Below are positions 23,293 through 35,571 of a stretch of DNA of 64,000 bases, one piece after another. The notes under the pieces were generated by a model that did not search any database, was not told the origin of the DNA, and was given only the letters and a program-made list of their open reading frames with translations. The translations under genes and the position numbers were made by a program. Within the stretch, counting starts at the first letter, position 1. The number at the start of each line of letters is the position of its first letter. This DNA is from Przewalskia tangutica (taxonomy: Eukaryota; Streptophyta; Magnoliopsida; Solanales; Solanaceae): assembly GCA_029844215.1 (NCBI GenBank), contig CM056731.1:82294992-82358991 (forward strand), written 5' to 3'.

Positions 23293-23939
23293 CTTTTGTC
23301 ACGACCGAACCGGGCGTGATCGTGCCTACCGGGCACCCTAGTGATACAACATCAGAGAAAATCAGCGGAAATAAAAACATGAACATGAATTAAGAGACAT
23401 GATAAGTAAACAGGCAACCAAAGCAGTTGCCTTGGTATATATACATAAATACGACAGTTATCCTTTACGGACTACGCCACAGCGGTACTACAGACCTCAC
23501 AGAAGGACAACAACTATGACGGATGGGGCCCGCCATACCCCTGAATGTACAAGAACCTACAGACTCAGGGTAAAATACCAAAGATAAGCCTCCGAAGGAA
23601 CGGAGCTTCCCAACACGCTGAAATGTGATCCTATAAGCGAGGATCGACAGTCGATGTACCTTTACCTGCGGCATGAACGCAGCCCGAAGGAGGTCGATCT
23701 GGCAGTACCAAGTATGTGAAGCTATGCAATCGTAAATGAAATCATAATAGTCTATATAAAGCGGGAGACATGTATGATAACCAAACTACGATTCACAACA
23801 TAAGCGATCATGTCAAGTCGTGGACTCACGCTCAAAGTCATCCCATACGTGGAACTCCTTCCGCCATCGGCGGTCTGGTACAAATCATGTGATACGTATA
23901 ACGGTCTCGGCCCATCTTATGGACCCAATATAGAAAGCG

Positions 23940-24175
23940 TGTGGAATACATTCCGGATGAACCGGTAGTCGAGTGAAATACATTCCCAGATGAACCGGTA
24001 GTCAAGTGAAATACATTCCCGGATGAACCGGTAGTCAAGTGAAATACATTCCCGGATGAACCGGTAGTCAAGTGAACTACATTCCCGGATGAACCGGTAA
24101 TCAGGTGAAATACATTCCCGGATGAACCGGTAGTCAAGTGAAATACATTCCCGGATGAACCGGTAGTCGAGTAGA
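23940..24175 (-). repeat. 33-base minisatellite, T3 5' LTR
   Basis: About seven units, nearly all with the full CATTCCCGGATGAACCGGT form. Because 33 is a multiple of three, it yields a false repeat protein (GSSGNVFHLTT-like). Confidence 0.88.
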
Positions 24176-26070
24176 ACACAATACTTGCACAACAAGGCTA
24201 TCACACGCAACATGGTCAAGTTTCATAACAAAAGCATAGGCAAGTTATACCTGACTCAAGGTACTTTCATTTTATGTCAAAGTCAGGAGTTTAACCTAAA
24301 GTACTACGTCGTTAAATTCCTTTATGATCCATTTCTTTTACAAAGGTCACGATACCCGTAGTATAAATTTAGAGTGACTAACATTGTTAAGTAAACCAAA
24401 ATGCTTTCCTTTGTAAAATCAAGTAACAACCTTATTTTCCAAACGTTCAAGTTTGCCTAATTTCAAATGCTCAAGTTTCTCATTTTAGAAAAGGTTTCGT
24501 AGTTCATAGTTTTAACATAATTCTCCTTTAAACGTTTTGAGAAACATATTTCTTATATGTGAGTAGGTTATTCTTGTTTATAATCAATCTTATTAAGCAG
24601 CCATGATCTAGGAAATGTAATATCATTTTGTCTCATCTTAGCTTCTATGCAGATGGAGGTTTCTACTGGTGTTAATACCATACTTCATTATTCAATACAT
24701 TTCCTTTATTAACGCTGCAGTGGTTTGTCGATGCTCATTCTGATTTCCAAAATCAGTAAAACATTATTCTTTATCGTTCTTAAGACGTTATACCTAACTT
24801 CCCATAAAGCTAGTACAACTCTTATGTTTTCAAAGCCAAGTATTACTCTTCTTTCAACAGGTCTTTTTGAAACACTTCAAGTTCTTTATTACTACCCATC
24901 AAATCCGTTATAAGTCAAATCGATTACCACTTTGAAACCACAAAGCATTTTCTTACCTACATAAAGTCATATAAGACTTCCCATAAAGCCGTTATAACAC
25001 TTTATGTTTCAAACCAATCAAATACATTAAACACATGTACGTCTACCGCACTACATAGTTATACACATATCATGCTAGAACAGATAGGAAGAGGTTCACA
25101 TACCTCGCGACGATTACCGACTAATAGCAAAGCGCTCCAAGTACCTCAAACCGTCGGCTACACCTTAAGCCAAGTGCACGCGCCACGTAGTATTTCAACC
25201 TATAGAGGCCACAAGGCGCCTATTAACATCTTAGATCCCAATGTAGAATATCTTACAGAAAATTGGCGACACCTCCCGCACACAGCGTAAATCTCCTCTC
25301 TATCGAGGCGGCTACCAAGCCTGACGAGGGTTAACATCTAACCGGACGTGTACAATTCTACTACAGTAATGCTACACAAGTCTCTTGTGTCTGATCTATG
25401 TAATTCTGATTCAGTTCACTTCTTAAAAATTCAGGCTTAAGTCGCAAGACATTGCCGTAAGTATTATTCAGGCTTAAGTCAAAAGACATTGCCGCACAAC
25501 TATGTTCAGTTCTATATATAGTATACTTAACTATATACTCCTACAACATGTAATTTCCAATTACAACAGAAGGTCAAGAATGTTTACCTCGATAAGCCCA
25601 AAATTATCCGAGTTTATATGTCGATCCTGAGCAAGGTTTAGCTCTACTCGTGCGCTCCGACCGCTCCAACCAACCCTTAGAAGTTCTAACCAACTTCTAC
25701 TTATAACTTCAACTACGGGTGAAGATTTCTTGAGGTTTCATTTTAGTAGTGAGGGAAGTATAATGGTATTTTCTGGGATTTTTGTAAAACGGGAACTTTG
25801 CAAAGTACTAAAAGTTATTTGGCTAAAGAATTTTGGGAATTATAACAAAACTAGAATAGTATTTTTATACCACAACAAGGGGTATTATACGAAAACAACT
25901 AGGCTAGGGGGGGTACCCACTGCTAGACACCTGAGGGGAGGAAGCTCTCGGCCAAAGGGCCTTCTCAAAGGGGAGGGCTTTTGGACGAGATCAAACAAGA
26001 GGGAGGGAGTATTTGAGACTTAGAAAGATTGCTCAAGTTTTGGATGAAGAAAGTCTTCAAGTAAGGGGAG

Positions 26071-26078
26071 TATTTATA
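26071..26078 (-). promoter_or_regulatory. TATA box, T3 5' LTR
   Basis: TATAAATA in the element's sense, the promoter that would drive T3 RNA toward lower coordinates. Confidence 0.6.
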
Positions 26079-26494
26079 GGCTAACCAAAGGCCAACCAAT
26101 GGCCAAGATCAAGCCAAGTGCCATGCAAGTGTAGGGCCAATATTAAGCCATGTGCAACCTTATCCATCTACCCAAAATATCCTACCAACTCCTTGACCAA
26201 AAACAATGCACAAAAAACGTGCCAACTTGCCCCTTTTCGTCCGTCCACTCCTTCCAATTAGAGGGTGACAAGTGTCGCCCTCTCGTTGGTCCAAAATGTT
26301 TCGTCTCTCAGAAAAATCCGCAAATTTTTTTAATGACATAGCCGTAATTTTCCCTACGAAAGCTGTGGAAACGTTTCGTCGAAAAACGACTCTAATCGGG
26401 TGTTGTGTACAAATTTCGAAACTAGCCAACTTTAAGGCTCAAATTATAATACGTACGCGCTCACGTACATACTATGGAAATACGGGGTATAACA

Positions 26495-27195
26495 GGTGCA
26501 CTCGATCTTCCATACTAGCTACTAATGCGGGGACGTACCGGGCCAATGAGTCGAACTCCACATTGTACTCGACGTGCGCGGATTCTGCGCAACACCAAAA
26601 ATCTGTTCGCGAGCCCTCCTCATCCGCGGAGGCAAGAAGTGTGCAAGAAATGCTCTTGCGAACTCGTCCCAAATACCGGAAGTGCATTCTCTCCCGACAG
26701 CTCGCGAATCAAACTACCGATCATTGCGGTATCACGCTTGGCCGTCGAACTCTAGGACCGACTCGGTCTCCGATGCCTTGATCACTCTCGTGATCGGCGT
26801 AGCTGCGGATGAACTCCTGCGGATCATCCTCGTGTCTCGACCCATAAAACTCGCGTTACACTCGTAAAATCCGTAGTCTCAAATGCCTCGGGGTGAACTA
26901 CGGGTGCTCTCGGGGCTGGCTGCTGCGTCCACTATCCTCATATCGGCCCACGACTCGGCGAATCGCCATCTCTTGTACCCCATCTCATCCGCTCGGTGTG
27001 GGGTGGAGGCTCAGTCTTGTAGTCTCAGCGACCCACCGCTGCGGCTCTAAACTTCTTTGGTCTTGGTGTCGCATAAAACTCGTCGTCAAGTACTATCTCA
27101 GTCTTGGCCGGCTGCGCGCTCGTACTCCTCAGTATCCCACTAGCGACTCGCCATTGCCTTGCTGTCTGGGCTCAGGTTGCCTTACGCGGAGGCAT
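26495..27195 (-). pseudogene. gag: T2 gag, N-terminal half
   Basis: Start codon at 27195 in the context 'gttatgcctccgcgtaagg'. It covers the capsid domain up to the segment equivalent to 'DMEDRVHRY' of T6, where T3 inserted (26494/26495). Frames are broken by many small indels; readable traces include the minus-strand MEDRVH segment at the left end. It continues at 17700 after T3. Confidence 0.75.
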
Positions 27196-27385
27196 AACTG
27201 GTAAAGGAAAGGAATACGTCAGAGGGGTTCAACTTATCACACATCTCTAAGGCACGATCTCAGAATGAGAAGAATGGAAACCAATCCTAAATGTCCTATA
27301 GCCTCACGATTATAGATGTGGTGCAACACACCGATAATCAAGACTCTACTAGACACTGCTCAGTAGACACTTTCCGAGGATTAAT

Positions 27386-27397
27386 CGCTCGATACCA
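27386..27397 (-). other. T2 primer binding site
   Basis: TGGTATCGAGCG in the element's sense; the consensus TGGTATCAGAGCG with AG missing after the C. Confidence 0.75.
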
Positions 27398-27984
27398 CTT
27401 TTGTCACGACCGAACCGGGCCGTGGATCGTGCTTACCTCCGGCACCCTAGTGATACAACATCGAGAAAATCGGAAATAAAAACATGAACATGAATTAAGA
27501 GACAAAATAAATAAACAAAGCAACCAAAACAGTTGCCTTCATCATATATACATAAATACCAACAGTTATCCTTTTACAAACCACACTTGGCAGTGTTCTG
27601 GACCTCTAAGATTTATACAACAACTATGACGGGACGGGGCCCCGCCATACCCACAGATACAAGGACCTACAGACTCGGGTAACATACCAAAGATAAGCCT
27701 CAAGGAACGGAGCTTCCCAATCTGGAAAGGTGATCCTAAAGCGGGGATCGACAATGATGTACCTCTACTGCGGCGTAACGCGGCCCGAAGGAGGTCGATA
27801 ACAGTACCAAGTATGTGAAATCGTAAAATCTGTAAATGAAATCATAATAGTCGATAAAGCGGGAGAGCGGTATGATAACCAAACTACAGATACACACATG
27901 ATTATATCAATTCGGTCTCACGCCACAACATCAATCTGCGCGTGGAGTACCTTTCCTCACCGCCGGCGATATGATATGATAACA

Positions 27985-28275
27985 ACAAGACAAAGCAATC
28001 CAAATGGGAGCATACCCGTGCGCTACGATCGTGTCGATATGTCCAAAGGAACAAATAAGACAACATTCCAAATGGAAGCATACCCATGCGCTACGCATCG
28101 TGTCAGTAGGTCCAAAGGGAAACAATAAGACAACATTCCAAATGGAAGCATACCCGTGCGCTACGCATCGTGTCAGTATGTCCAAAGGGAAACAATAAGA
28201 CAACAAGGCGGTAATCAAAGTGGAAGCATACCCGTGCGCTACGCATCGTGTCAGTATGTCCAAAGCGATTAACAA
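27985..28275 (-). repeat. Minisatellite in T2 5' LTR
   Basis: About four ~70-base units identical in kind to those at 13300-13600, confirming the two LTRs are a pair. Confidence 0.8.
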
Positions 28276-30615
28276 AAGTAACACTATCAGCGAGAACGCG
28301 TGCGTGGAATTTCTCCGCCACATCACGCGTCCAAGTAAGTTCTCAACAAGTCAACCGACCCTCCATCGAGAGACGCGGTAGTATAGAAACACAATTTTTG
28401 CACAACAAAGGCTATCACAACAAGCATAGGCAAGTTTCACAACAACAAGCATAGGCAAGTTTCACATCAACAAACATAGGCAAGTTTCACAACAACAAGC
28501 ATAGGCAAGTTATACACAACTCAAAGTACTTTCATTTTATGCCAAAGTCCGGGTTTTAACCCTAAAGTACTACGTACGTTAAATTCCTTTTAAAGAGATC
28601 TAATCCTTTTATAAAAGTCACCCGATACCGTAGTATAAAAATAGAGTGACTTATATCTTTTAAGTAAACCAAAACAACTTCCATACTTTCCTTTTTAAAA
28701 CCAAATTAAGGCAACACCATGCCTTCTTTTTTTGACCAAAACACTTTTCTTTTTAAAGCCAAGTTACCACATTAAAACCAATGATAAAACCTTTCTTTTG
28801 TTTTCATAAGGTCGTTATAACCAACTTCCCATAAAGTTGTTATACACCTTATGTTTTTAAACCATTTTAAGACAACACAATGCCTTTCTTTTTCCTAAAG
28901 TTCCAGTTTGCCTAATTTCAATTACACAAGTCTCTTTTTTGAAAAGTTCATAGTTCAATGTCTTAATCTCTTTTAAAACAATTGAGTAACATATGCCTTA
29001 GGCGAGTAGGTTATTCTTGTTCATAATCAATCTTATTAGCAGCCATGATCTAGAAAATGTAATATCATTTTGTCTCATCTTAGCTTCTATGCAGATGGAG
29101 GTTTCTACTGGTTTTAATAATACTTAACTATTCAATACATTTCCCTTTATTAACGCTGCAGTGGTTTGTCGATACACATTCTGATTTCCGAAATCAGTAA
29201 AACATTATTCCTTCCAAAAACCAAGTACTCATTACTCACGAATGAGGTTTCACACAAACATCCATATTAAGTCAAGTCTCTTATCTTTTAAGAATAAGTC
29301 TCTTAACTTCTAAACCATTAAACCATTCTTTTTATCTCTCTTAAGACGTTACACCTAACTTCTCATAAAGCTGGTATAACTTTTATGTTTTCAAACCAAG
29401 TATACACTTCTTTCAAAAAGGTTTCTTAATCTTTTAGAATACTTCAAGGTTCTTTATTATCACACATCAAGTCGGTTATAAGTCAAATCAGTTATCTTTT
29501 AAAAACCACAAAGCATTTCTCATTTACATAGAGCTGTTATAACCAACTTCCCATAAAGCCGTTATAACACTTTATGTTTAAAGACAATCTAATACATTTA
29601 ACACATGTACGTCTACCGTACTACATAGTTATACACATATCATGCCAGAACGGATAGGAAGAGGTTCACATACCTCGCGACGATTATCGACTAATAGCAA
29701 AACGCTCCAAGTACCTCAAACCGTCGGCTACACTCTAAGCCAAGCAGATCACTCCACACGTAGTACTTCAACCTATAGAGGCCACAATGCGCCTATTAAC
29801 ATCTTTAGATCTCGACGTAGAATATTCTACAGAAAATTCGGCGACTCCCGCAACAGCGTAATTCTCCTCCTCTATCGAGGCCGGCTACCAAGCCAACCAG
29901 GGGGGGGGGTTTACACGTCTAACCGGACGTGTACAATTCTACTTCACAGTAATGCTATACAAGTCTACTGTAATACAGTCCTAAGTAATTACAGTTCAGT
30001 TCTCTTCTTAAAGTTCAGGCTTAAGTCGCAAGACATTGCCGTAAGTATTATTCAGGCTTAAGTCAAAAGACATTGCCGCACAACTATGTTCAATTCTATA
30101 TATAGTATACCTTAACTATATATTCCAACAACATGTAATTTCCAATTACAACAGAAGGTTAAGAGTGTTTACCTCGATAAGCCCAAAATTATCCGAGTTT
30201 ATATGTCGATCCTGAGCAAGGTTTAGCTCCTACTCCGTGCGCTCCGACCCGCTCCAACCAACCCTTAGAAGTTCTAACCAACTTCTACTTATAACTTCAA
30301 CTACGGGTGAAGATTTACTTAGGGTTTCGTTTAGTGGCTAAAGGAAAGTATACTAGTATTTATGGGCTTTTTGTATAGAGGTAACCTTGGGAATACTACA
30401 AGGTATTTGGGCCAAGGTATTTGGGCATTACAACAATACTAGGAGAGTATTTCTATACCACAACAAGGGGTATTGTACGAAAACAACTAGGCTAGGGGGT
30501 AGGCTCTCGCCACAAGGCCCAACAAAGGGGAGGACTTGGCGAATGCTACACTTGGGGAGGATTTTGAGACTTGGAGAATGATTTTGGGATGAAGAAGGTC
30601 ATCAACTAAGGGGGG

Positions 30616-30623
30616 TATTTATA
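30616..30623 (-). promoter_or_regulatory. TATA box, T2 5' LTR
   Basis: TATAAATA in the element's sense, followed by CCCCCC. Confidence 0.6.
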
Positions 30624-31061
30624 GGTCAAGCAATGGCCAACCAATGGCCAAGATGAAGACAAGTGTTAGGCAAGTGTAGGGCTAGGATTTGGACAAGTGT
30701 TTGTGGGCCCCACTTTCTCATCTACTACACAAAATATCTAGCCAAACATTGACCAAATGTTTAAGGCATTTTCCATGGCAAAAACGTGCCAACAACTCTC
30801 TCCAAAACCGTCCACTTTGTGCCACCTAAGGGTGACACGTGTCGCCCTCCTATTGGTCCAAAATATTTTATCTCTCGGAAAAATCCGCAAAAATTATTAT
30901 TGACATAGCCGGAATTTTCCCTACGAAAGCTGTGGAAACGTTTCGTCGAAAAACGACTCTTTTTGGCACTTGTGTACAAATTTCGAAATTTGTCAATTCT
31001 TAAGGCAAAAATTTAAATACGTACGCCCTACGTACATACTCTGGAAGTACGGGGTATAACA

Positions 31062-31438
31062 TGGATCCTCATTCTTAGGATCACTTATCAGGCGTCAGAA
31101 GATCCATTTCTCCTGAGGCTTGTCTTTTGGTACAGTCTTTCCCTGATGTTGTAGATTTTATGTACATTCAGGGGTATGACGGGGCCCTGTCCCGCCACAG
31201 TTGTTATTCCTAGAGGTCTGTATTCGCATTTTGTGGTTTGGGCTGTAAGAACAGAGTTATACTGTTTTTACTGTTGAGTATGTATATTTTATGGAAGGAG
31301 GCCTTATCGGTTAGCCTGTGATGTCTATTGTCTAAACATGTTATTTGTTGTGTATGTTCCGCTGCTATTCTCTGATGTATACCTGAATGGGGTGCCCAGG
31401 TAGGGCACCAGTCGCGGCCCCGAGGTCGGGTCGTGACA
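31062..31438 (+). repeat. T1 3' LTR, part 2 (U5)
   Basis: Starts with the duplicated TGGAT and continues the GGATCC...AGGATC hairpin cut at 12710. It then carries the GACGGGG...CCCGCC hairpin near 31180-31200 and ends GGGTCGTGACA at 31438. It matches 4697-5057 of the 5' LTR. Confidence 0.92.
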
Positions 31439-32729
31439 CGTGGCACACCCCACCCCCTTGTCTTGGTCTTCGAAGACCTTGACTTTTCGACTTTAGATAT
31501 TTGTGAGACTTGGCAAGATATTTTGTGGACAAGTGGGCCATGTGGGTTCCACTCCACTTGTCTTGCTACTTGAGATGTACATCTATATATTAGAGGGCTT
31601 GCAAGACTTGCCTTAACACTTAGCCAAATAAGCTCTCATCTTTCTCTCATTTGAGCTCAACACCAAGAACACCTAGTGTTGATTAGTTCATTTCATCCAC
31701 GATTAAGCCCCTAATCCAAGTGTTGAACCAAGATTAACATCTTAACCTTGTGTAGCCTTGTCTTGGCCGAGAATGTGGGTGCCAAACCCTAAGGTTCCAT
31801 CGACTTTTTGGAAGCGAAATACAAAGGGGAGTTGTGTATAAGTTCATAGAGGTCACATATATGTGATTGGAACTTGAAGAAGTGGAGCGAAACGAAAACA
31901 GCGGACCAAAGTATAGCGTTCTGCCTGGGACAATTTTAAGGCTAAAAATGAGGTAATAAATCTTCTTTTTCCGCAGTAATTAGATATTACTCATTGTTAT
32001 AGTATATGGATGAACTTTCATTAAGGAAGATATGGAAAATAAGGTGTGTATGCCCTACTTTGGGTGAGTGGTCCGAAACTAGCTTTTTCGGGCCATGTGA
32101 TTCGTTGATTTTTTTATTGTCGTCATCTACACTTGTCGCATGTTATATAATGAAGGAAATATAGTTGATAAATTGTTATAACTTATATAACAAATTGGAA
32201 TGAGAATTGGATTAAAAGGAATTAAGGAAAAAGACTTTGTATTGTTGTAGTAATTGGCTAATGGAAGTCCTAAAGAATAAGGGTGTTGAAGGCTTCACAT
32301 GGTACCCTTAATGATGGATTAATTGTGGACTGTTTTGCGGACTGTTTTATATAAATTGTGGGACAGAATTTTACACGTCCAGTTAGGCGTGTAATGCCCT
32401 TTGGTTAACTGTTGGTTGTGCATTAAATGTGGCTTGTTGGTTGATGAAATACGGACCTTGGAAAAGGTGGAAAAGTACGTAGAAACAAAGGAAGTACTGC
32501 CCGATTTTCCGTAGAATTAGAGGGCTATTAATTGGTATAAGTCTTACAATAGTAAGTAAGATTTTGATGAAGTACTATGGCCATTTTAGGTTGAGGTACT
32601 ACGTGTAGCATGGTCTACTTGGCTTAAGGAATAGCCGATGAAGTTGAAGTACTTGGAGCGTTTTGCTACGTGTCGAAATGGTTAGTCGTCGCGAGGTATG
32701 TGGACTTCCTCTTCTATAAGACATGAGTA

Positions 32730-32890
32730 TTTTTTTATGGTATACTTGCCTTGTTGTTAGGAGTATACATGATTTGTTATTTGAGTATACTTCCTTGTTG
32801 TTGGGAGTATACATGACTTGTTTTTGAAGTATACTTGCCTTGTTATTTGGAGTATACGTGACTTGCCTTCTTGAAGTACTTTCCTTGTAA
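32730..32890 (+). repeat. Short tandem repeat in LTR-E
   Basis: About four units of 'agtatacttgccttgttgtt' followed by 'aggagtatacatgactt', roughly 38 bases each, drifting toward the right end. Confidence 0.7.
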
Positions 32891-33049
32891 TTAGGAAGTA
32901 TTCACGTGATAGATTTTGGGCTAAAAACATGTCTAGAATATTTCTAAGTTCTTACCAAGTCTTATGGGGGGACGTTGTAAGAGTCGTTAGGAAGATGTGA
33001 AGTCTAGTTGACCTTGTTAAGTTACTACATTAATGAATATTTATTTTGA

Positions 33050-33252
33050 AAGTGATGAGACTTTGATTTAAAGTTATGAGACTTGATTTTCAAAGTTATG
33101 AGATTTGATTCCTTTAAAGATTATGAGACTTTGATTTAAAGTTATGAGACTTGATTTTCAAAGTTATGAGATTTGATTCCTTTAAAGATTATGAGACTTT
33201 GATTTAAAGTTATGAGACTTGATTTTTAAAGTTATGAGATTTGATTTCTTTA
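33050..33252 (+). repeat. 68-base tandem array in LTR-E, left part
   Basis: Units with GAGACTTTGATTTAAAG, GAGACTTGATTTTCAAAG and GAGATTTGATTCCTTTAAAG in turn, about three copies; the array continues after the LINE at 51511-51740. Confidence 0.85.
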
Positions 33253-33317
33253 TTTTTTTTTCCAGGTAAATGCAAATATTATTACTAAGAAAGGAAAGAA
33301 CAGGTGGCTACAATCAG

Positions 33318-34310
33318 TCATTGAGGGTTCTCAATCCTCAACGTAATACAAACAAGAAATGAAGGAGGTGGGCGGTCACCGGAGGTGTCGTTACAAGAGG
33401 GGATTAAATCATAGAGAACTCTATAAGTTGTTGTTTTAACTTTCACAATGACCTCCTCTGCCGTTAAGCTAGTGCCTTCAAAGAGCAATGTATTTCTTGT
33501 CCTCCAAATCTCATATACCACTATGGAAAAGGCAAGTAAGATAGATTTGGCTCGGATGCCTGTCCCGCGGTGGTCTTTTTTGATCCACTTAAGTGTGCTT
33601 TCAATAGTTGTCATTTCTCTTCTAATACCCAACCATTCCCTTATGCGCTTCCAAATTATGTGCGTATAGGGGCAAGTAAAGAAGAGGTGCGCCCTTGTCT
33701 CATTAGCCCGCTTGAAGAACCCGCAAGACCTATCTTCCAAGTTTAGGTAGGAGAGAGTGTCTTTTGTAGCTTATCGCTTCCTACAAGTGAGCCAAAATAT
33801 GAAAGAGAATTTAGAAGGAATTAAGCCTTTCCAAATTTGAGACATCCAAAGCTTTTTATCCCGCGGTATGCGCAAGACCTCATACACGAGACTAGAATCA
33901 AATCTTCCATTGGTACAACACTTTTCCAAGTCGGCAATTGCGTTACCTTGGCTACCAAAGATGGAAACGAATTTGTCGCGAATGCCACAAATGTTTTTGA
34001 ATAAGGGGGAGTCCCTAGCACGTACCTCATAATCCCAAAAGGATTGGCCTCTCAAATAGTAGCTATTAATCCATTGGACCCATAAGGTATCCGCCTTGGT
34101 TTGAGTTTGCCAAATGGTCCGGGAGAGTAAGGCATGGTTCCATTCTTTGATGTTCATAAGACCCAAGCCTCATTCGGATTGAGGCATACAAATGACATCC
34201 CAAGCGACTCTTGGTGGCTTACCACCCCATAAGAACTGAATGCATGCTGACCGTACCTTGTTGAGAACTGAGGAGGGAATAGGAAATGCCCGAAACCAAA
34301 AGCTCTCGAC
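33318..34310 (-). pseudogene. LINE ORF2 C-terminal part
   Basis: Region after the RT domain, in shifted frames. 33771-34166 reads MGLMNIKEWNHALLSRTIWQ and further LINE-typical sequence. 33318-33740 reads CGFFKRANETRAHLFFTCPY...IW, the zinc-binding-in-RT (zf-RVT) motif near the end of plant LINE ORF2, with the second Cys of the usual CxxC replaced by Phe. Upstream (34167-34310) the translation contains GGKPPRVAWDVICMPQ. The ORF ends at 33318, 57 bases before the poly(A). Stops or shifts near 34150 and 33750 break it. Confidence 0.82.
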
Positions 34311-34370
34311 ACATTGAATAACCGATCTGATTAGTTCCAGCTTTCCCACATAAGAGAGTGAGTGATGCCC

Positions 34371-35159
34371 TCATTTCTGAATGTATTCCGAGATTGCACT
34401 AGTGAATGGAGCAAACTGATCAACCGAGACTGAAATTGGGGACAAAGGGATCCCCAAGTACCGTACTGGAAAGACACCAATGCCGAAACCCACTCTAGAC
34501 AAGATCAAGTCACGAATTGTACCATGCACTCCCGCTAAGTAGATGGAGGATTTAGACGGGTTAAGAGTTAACCCTGAGGCAGCCTCCAACTCTTCAAGAC
34601 ACTCCATAAGAACCCCAACTGGAGATACATCCCCTTTGGCAAAAAGCATGAGGTCATCCGCGAATGCAAGGTGAGTGATGCCCAATCTCTTACACTTAGG
34701 ATGATAGGAGAAAGCTCTTGCCGAAGTCTTTAGTTTTAGCAACCTTGAAAGGTATTCTATGCACAAGATAAAGAGCATAGGAGACATAGGATCACCTTGC
34801 CTTAGGCCGCGCTTACCCTTGAAATAACCATGTAGCTCCCCATTGATTGAAAGAGAGAAAGAGGTTGAGCTAACACATTCCATGATCCATCTTACAAATC
34901 TGTCCGGAAATTTGAGTCCTCTTAGTACCGACTCAAGGAAGTTCCAAGAGACTGTATCAAATGCTTTCCGTAGATCCACCATAAGCATACACATTGGTGA
35001 GACTCTAGTTCTATTAAACCCACTCACAAGTTCTTGTGCAACAAAGACATTGTCCATCATGTTTCTTCCTTTCACAAAAGCCCCTTGAGATTTATCAACA
35101 AGAGTAGGAAGAACCTTTGCCATCCGGTTAGCTAAAATCTTTGTTATGATCTTGTAGAC
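34371..35159 (-). pseudogene. LINE ORF2 reverse transcriptase, C-terminal two thirds
   Basis: Open from the T4 junction to the stop at 34371: YKIITKILANRMAKVLPTL, then QGAFVKGRNMMDNV, DLRKAFDTVSW (catalytic Asp), GLRQGDPMSPMLF, and HLAFADDLMLFAKGD, whose FADD box is the RT active site. This is the palm of an L1-type RT, clean over 250 codons. The N-terminal fingers are gone because T4/T5 replaced that DNA. RT in an intact copy would carry out target-primed reverse transcription. Confidence 0.9.
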
Positions 35160-35563
35160 TGTTATACCCCGTATTTTTCAGAGTATGTACGTGAGGACGT
35201 ACGTAGAAATTTGAGCCTTAAGTTAGGCAAGTTTCGAAATTTGTACACAACACCCGATTAGAGTCGTTTTTCGACGAAACGTTTCCACAGCTTTTGTTGG
35301 GAAAATTCCGGCTATGTCATTTATATTTTTTGCGGATTTTTCCGAGAGACGAAACATTGTGGACCAACGGGAGGGTGACATGTGTCACCCTCACATTGGA
35401 ACAAATGGGGCGGCAATGGTGGACGAAAAAGAGGGCTTTAGTTGGTAGGATATTTTTGTGCAAGTTGTGTGGTAGATGGATAAGGTACACATGGTGGAAA
35501 TCTAACCCTACACTTGCACCACACTTGTCTTCATCTTGGCCATTGGTTGGCCATGGCTTGACC

Positions 35564-35571
35564 TATAAATA
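35564..35571 (+). promoter_or_regulatory. TATA box, T4 LTR1
   Basis: TATAAATA followed by CCCC, 405 bases from the LTR start. Confidence 0.65.

Larger units (their letters stand above)
17701..26494 (-). mobile_element. T3: gag-only LTR element inside T2 gag
   Basis: LTRs at 23297-26494 (5') and 17701-20912 (3'), with PBS, gag, noncoding 3' domain and polypurine tract between them; internal length 2,384 bases, no pol. It splits T2 gag in the segment 'GAGTGCACC / GATATGTTAC'. The expected 5-base duplication is not clean: the flanks in the element's sense read GCACC and, near the other side, AGACC. The minisatellite unit is the same as in T4, so T3 and T4 look like one subfamily. Confidence 0.87.
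23297..26494 (-). repeat. T3 5' LTR
   Basis: Near copy of 17701-20912, from TGTTATACCCC (26494) to GTCGTGACA (23297). TATA box 26071-26078, U3 palindrome 26273-26290, core block about 24577-24740, minisatellite about 23940-24175. The stem-loop near 25330 is damaged. Confidence 0.88.
12711..31061 (-). mobile_element. T2: gag-only LTR element (TR-GAG type), interrupted by T3
   Basis: A minus-strand element with LTRs at 27402-31061 (its 5' end) and 12711-16343 (its 3' end), flanked by the duplication TGGAT at 12706-12710 and 31062-31066. Between the LTRs are a PBS, gag split by T3, a noncoding 3' domain and a polypurine tract. Without T3 the internal part is only about 2.26 kb and has no protease, RT or integrase. 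This matches the plant TR-GAG class, non-autonomous elements that keep only gag. Confidence 0.9.
27402..31061 (-). repeat. T2 5' LTR
   Basis: From TGTTATACCCC (31061) to TCGTGACA (27402). It has the best-kept modules of the minus elements: perfect G-box palindrome GGGTGACACGTGTCGCCC at 30830-30847, TATA box 30616-30623, stem-loop 29912-29933, GTAGAATATTCTAC near 29817, and core block about 29010-29196 including the palindrome CTGATTTCCGAAATCAG. Arrays lie at about 27985-28275 and 28405-28510. No gene. Confidence 0.9.
2112..31438 (+). mobile_element. T1: Ty3/gypsy chromovirus (Tekay-like), interrupted by T2/T3
   Basis: A full-length element with two ~2.95 kb LTRs starting exactly 8,000 bases apart (2112 and 10112), a PBS, gag-pol with chromodomain, and a polypurine tract. 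It is flanked by a 5-base target duplication, CGTGG, at 2107-2111 and 31439-31443. The 3' LTR is split by T2 at 12711-31061. The internal region (5058-10111) is broken by stops and frameshifts, so no intact polyprotein remains. The first ~240 bases of the two LTRs differ by five substitutions and one indel in my count, so insertion was fairly recent but not new. It is the only element here with pol and is the natural helper type for the gag-only elements. Confidence 0.92.
31439..33252 (+). mobile_element. LTR-E, segment 2
   Basis: Resumes LTR-E after the duplicated CGTGG. A TATA-like CTATATATTA lies near 31581, the stem-loop at 32371-32394, and tandem arrays follow from about 32730 and 33050. 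It ends where the LINE inserted, within a 68-base repeat. No coding capacity is recognisable. Confidence 0.8.

Noticed and set aside
22785..23393. 202-codon plus-strand frame near T3 gag
   Set aside because: Antisense to T3 gag and PBS; it extends over the LTR end and has no family features.
23940..24175. CRISPR-like array
   Set aside because: Units are contiguous with no unique spacers, and the DNA is a plant LTR.
17690..26500. A clean 5-base target duplication for T3
   Set aside because: The flanks (GCACC and AGACC in element sense) do not match well; I kept the insertion call on LTR ends and the split gag only.
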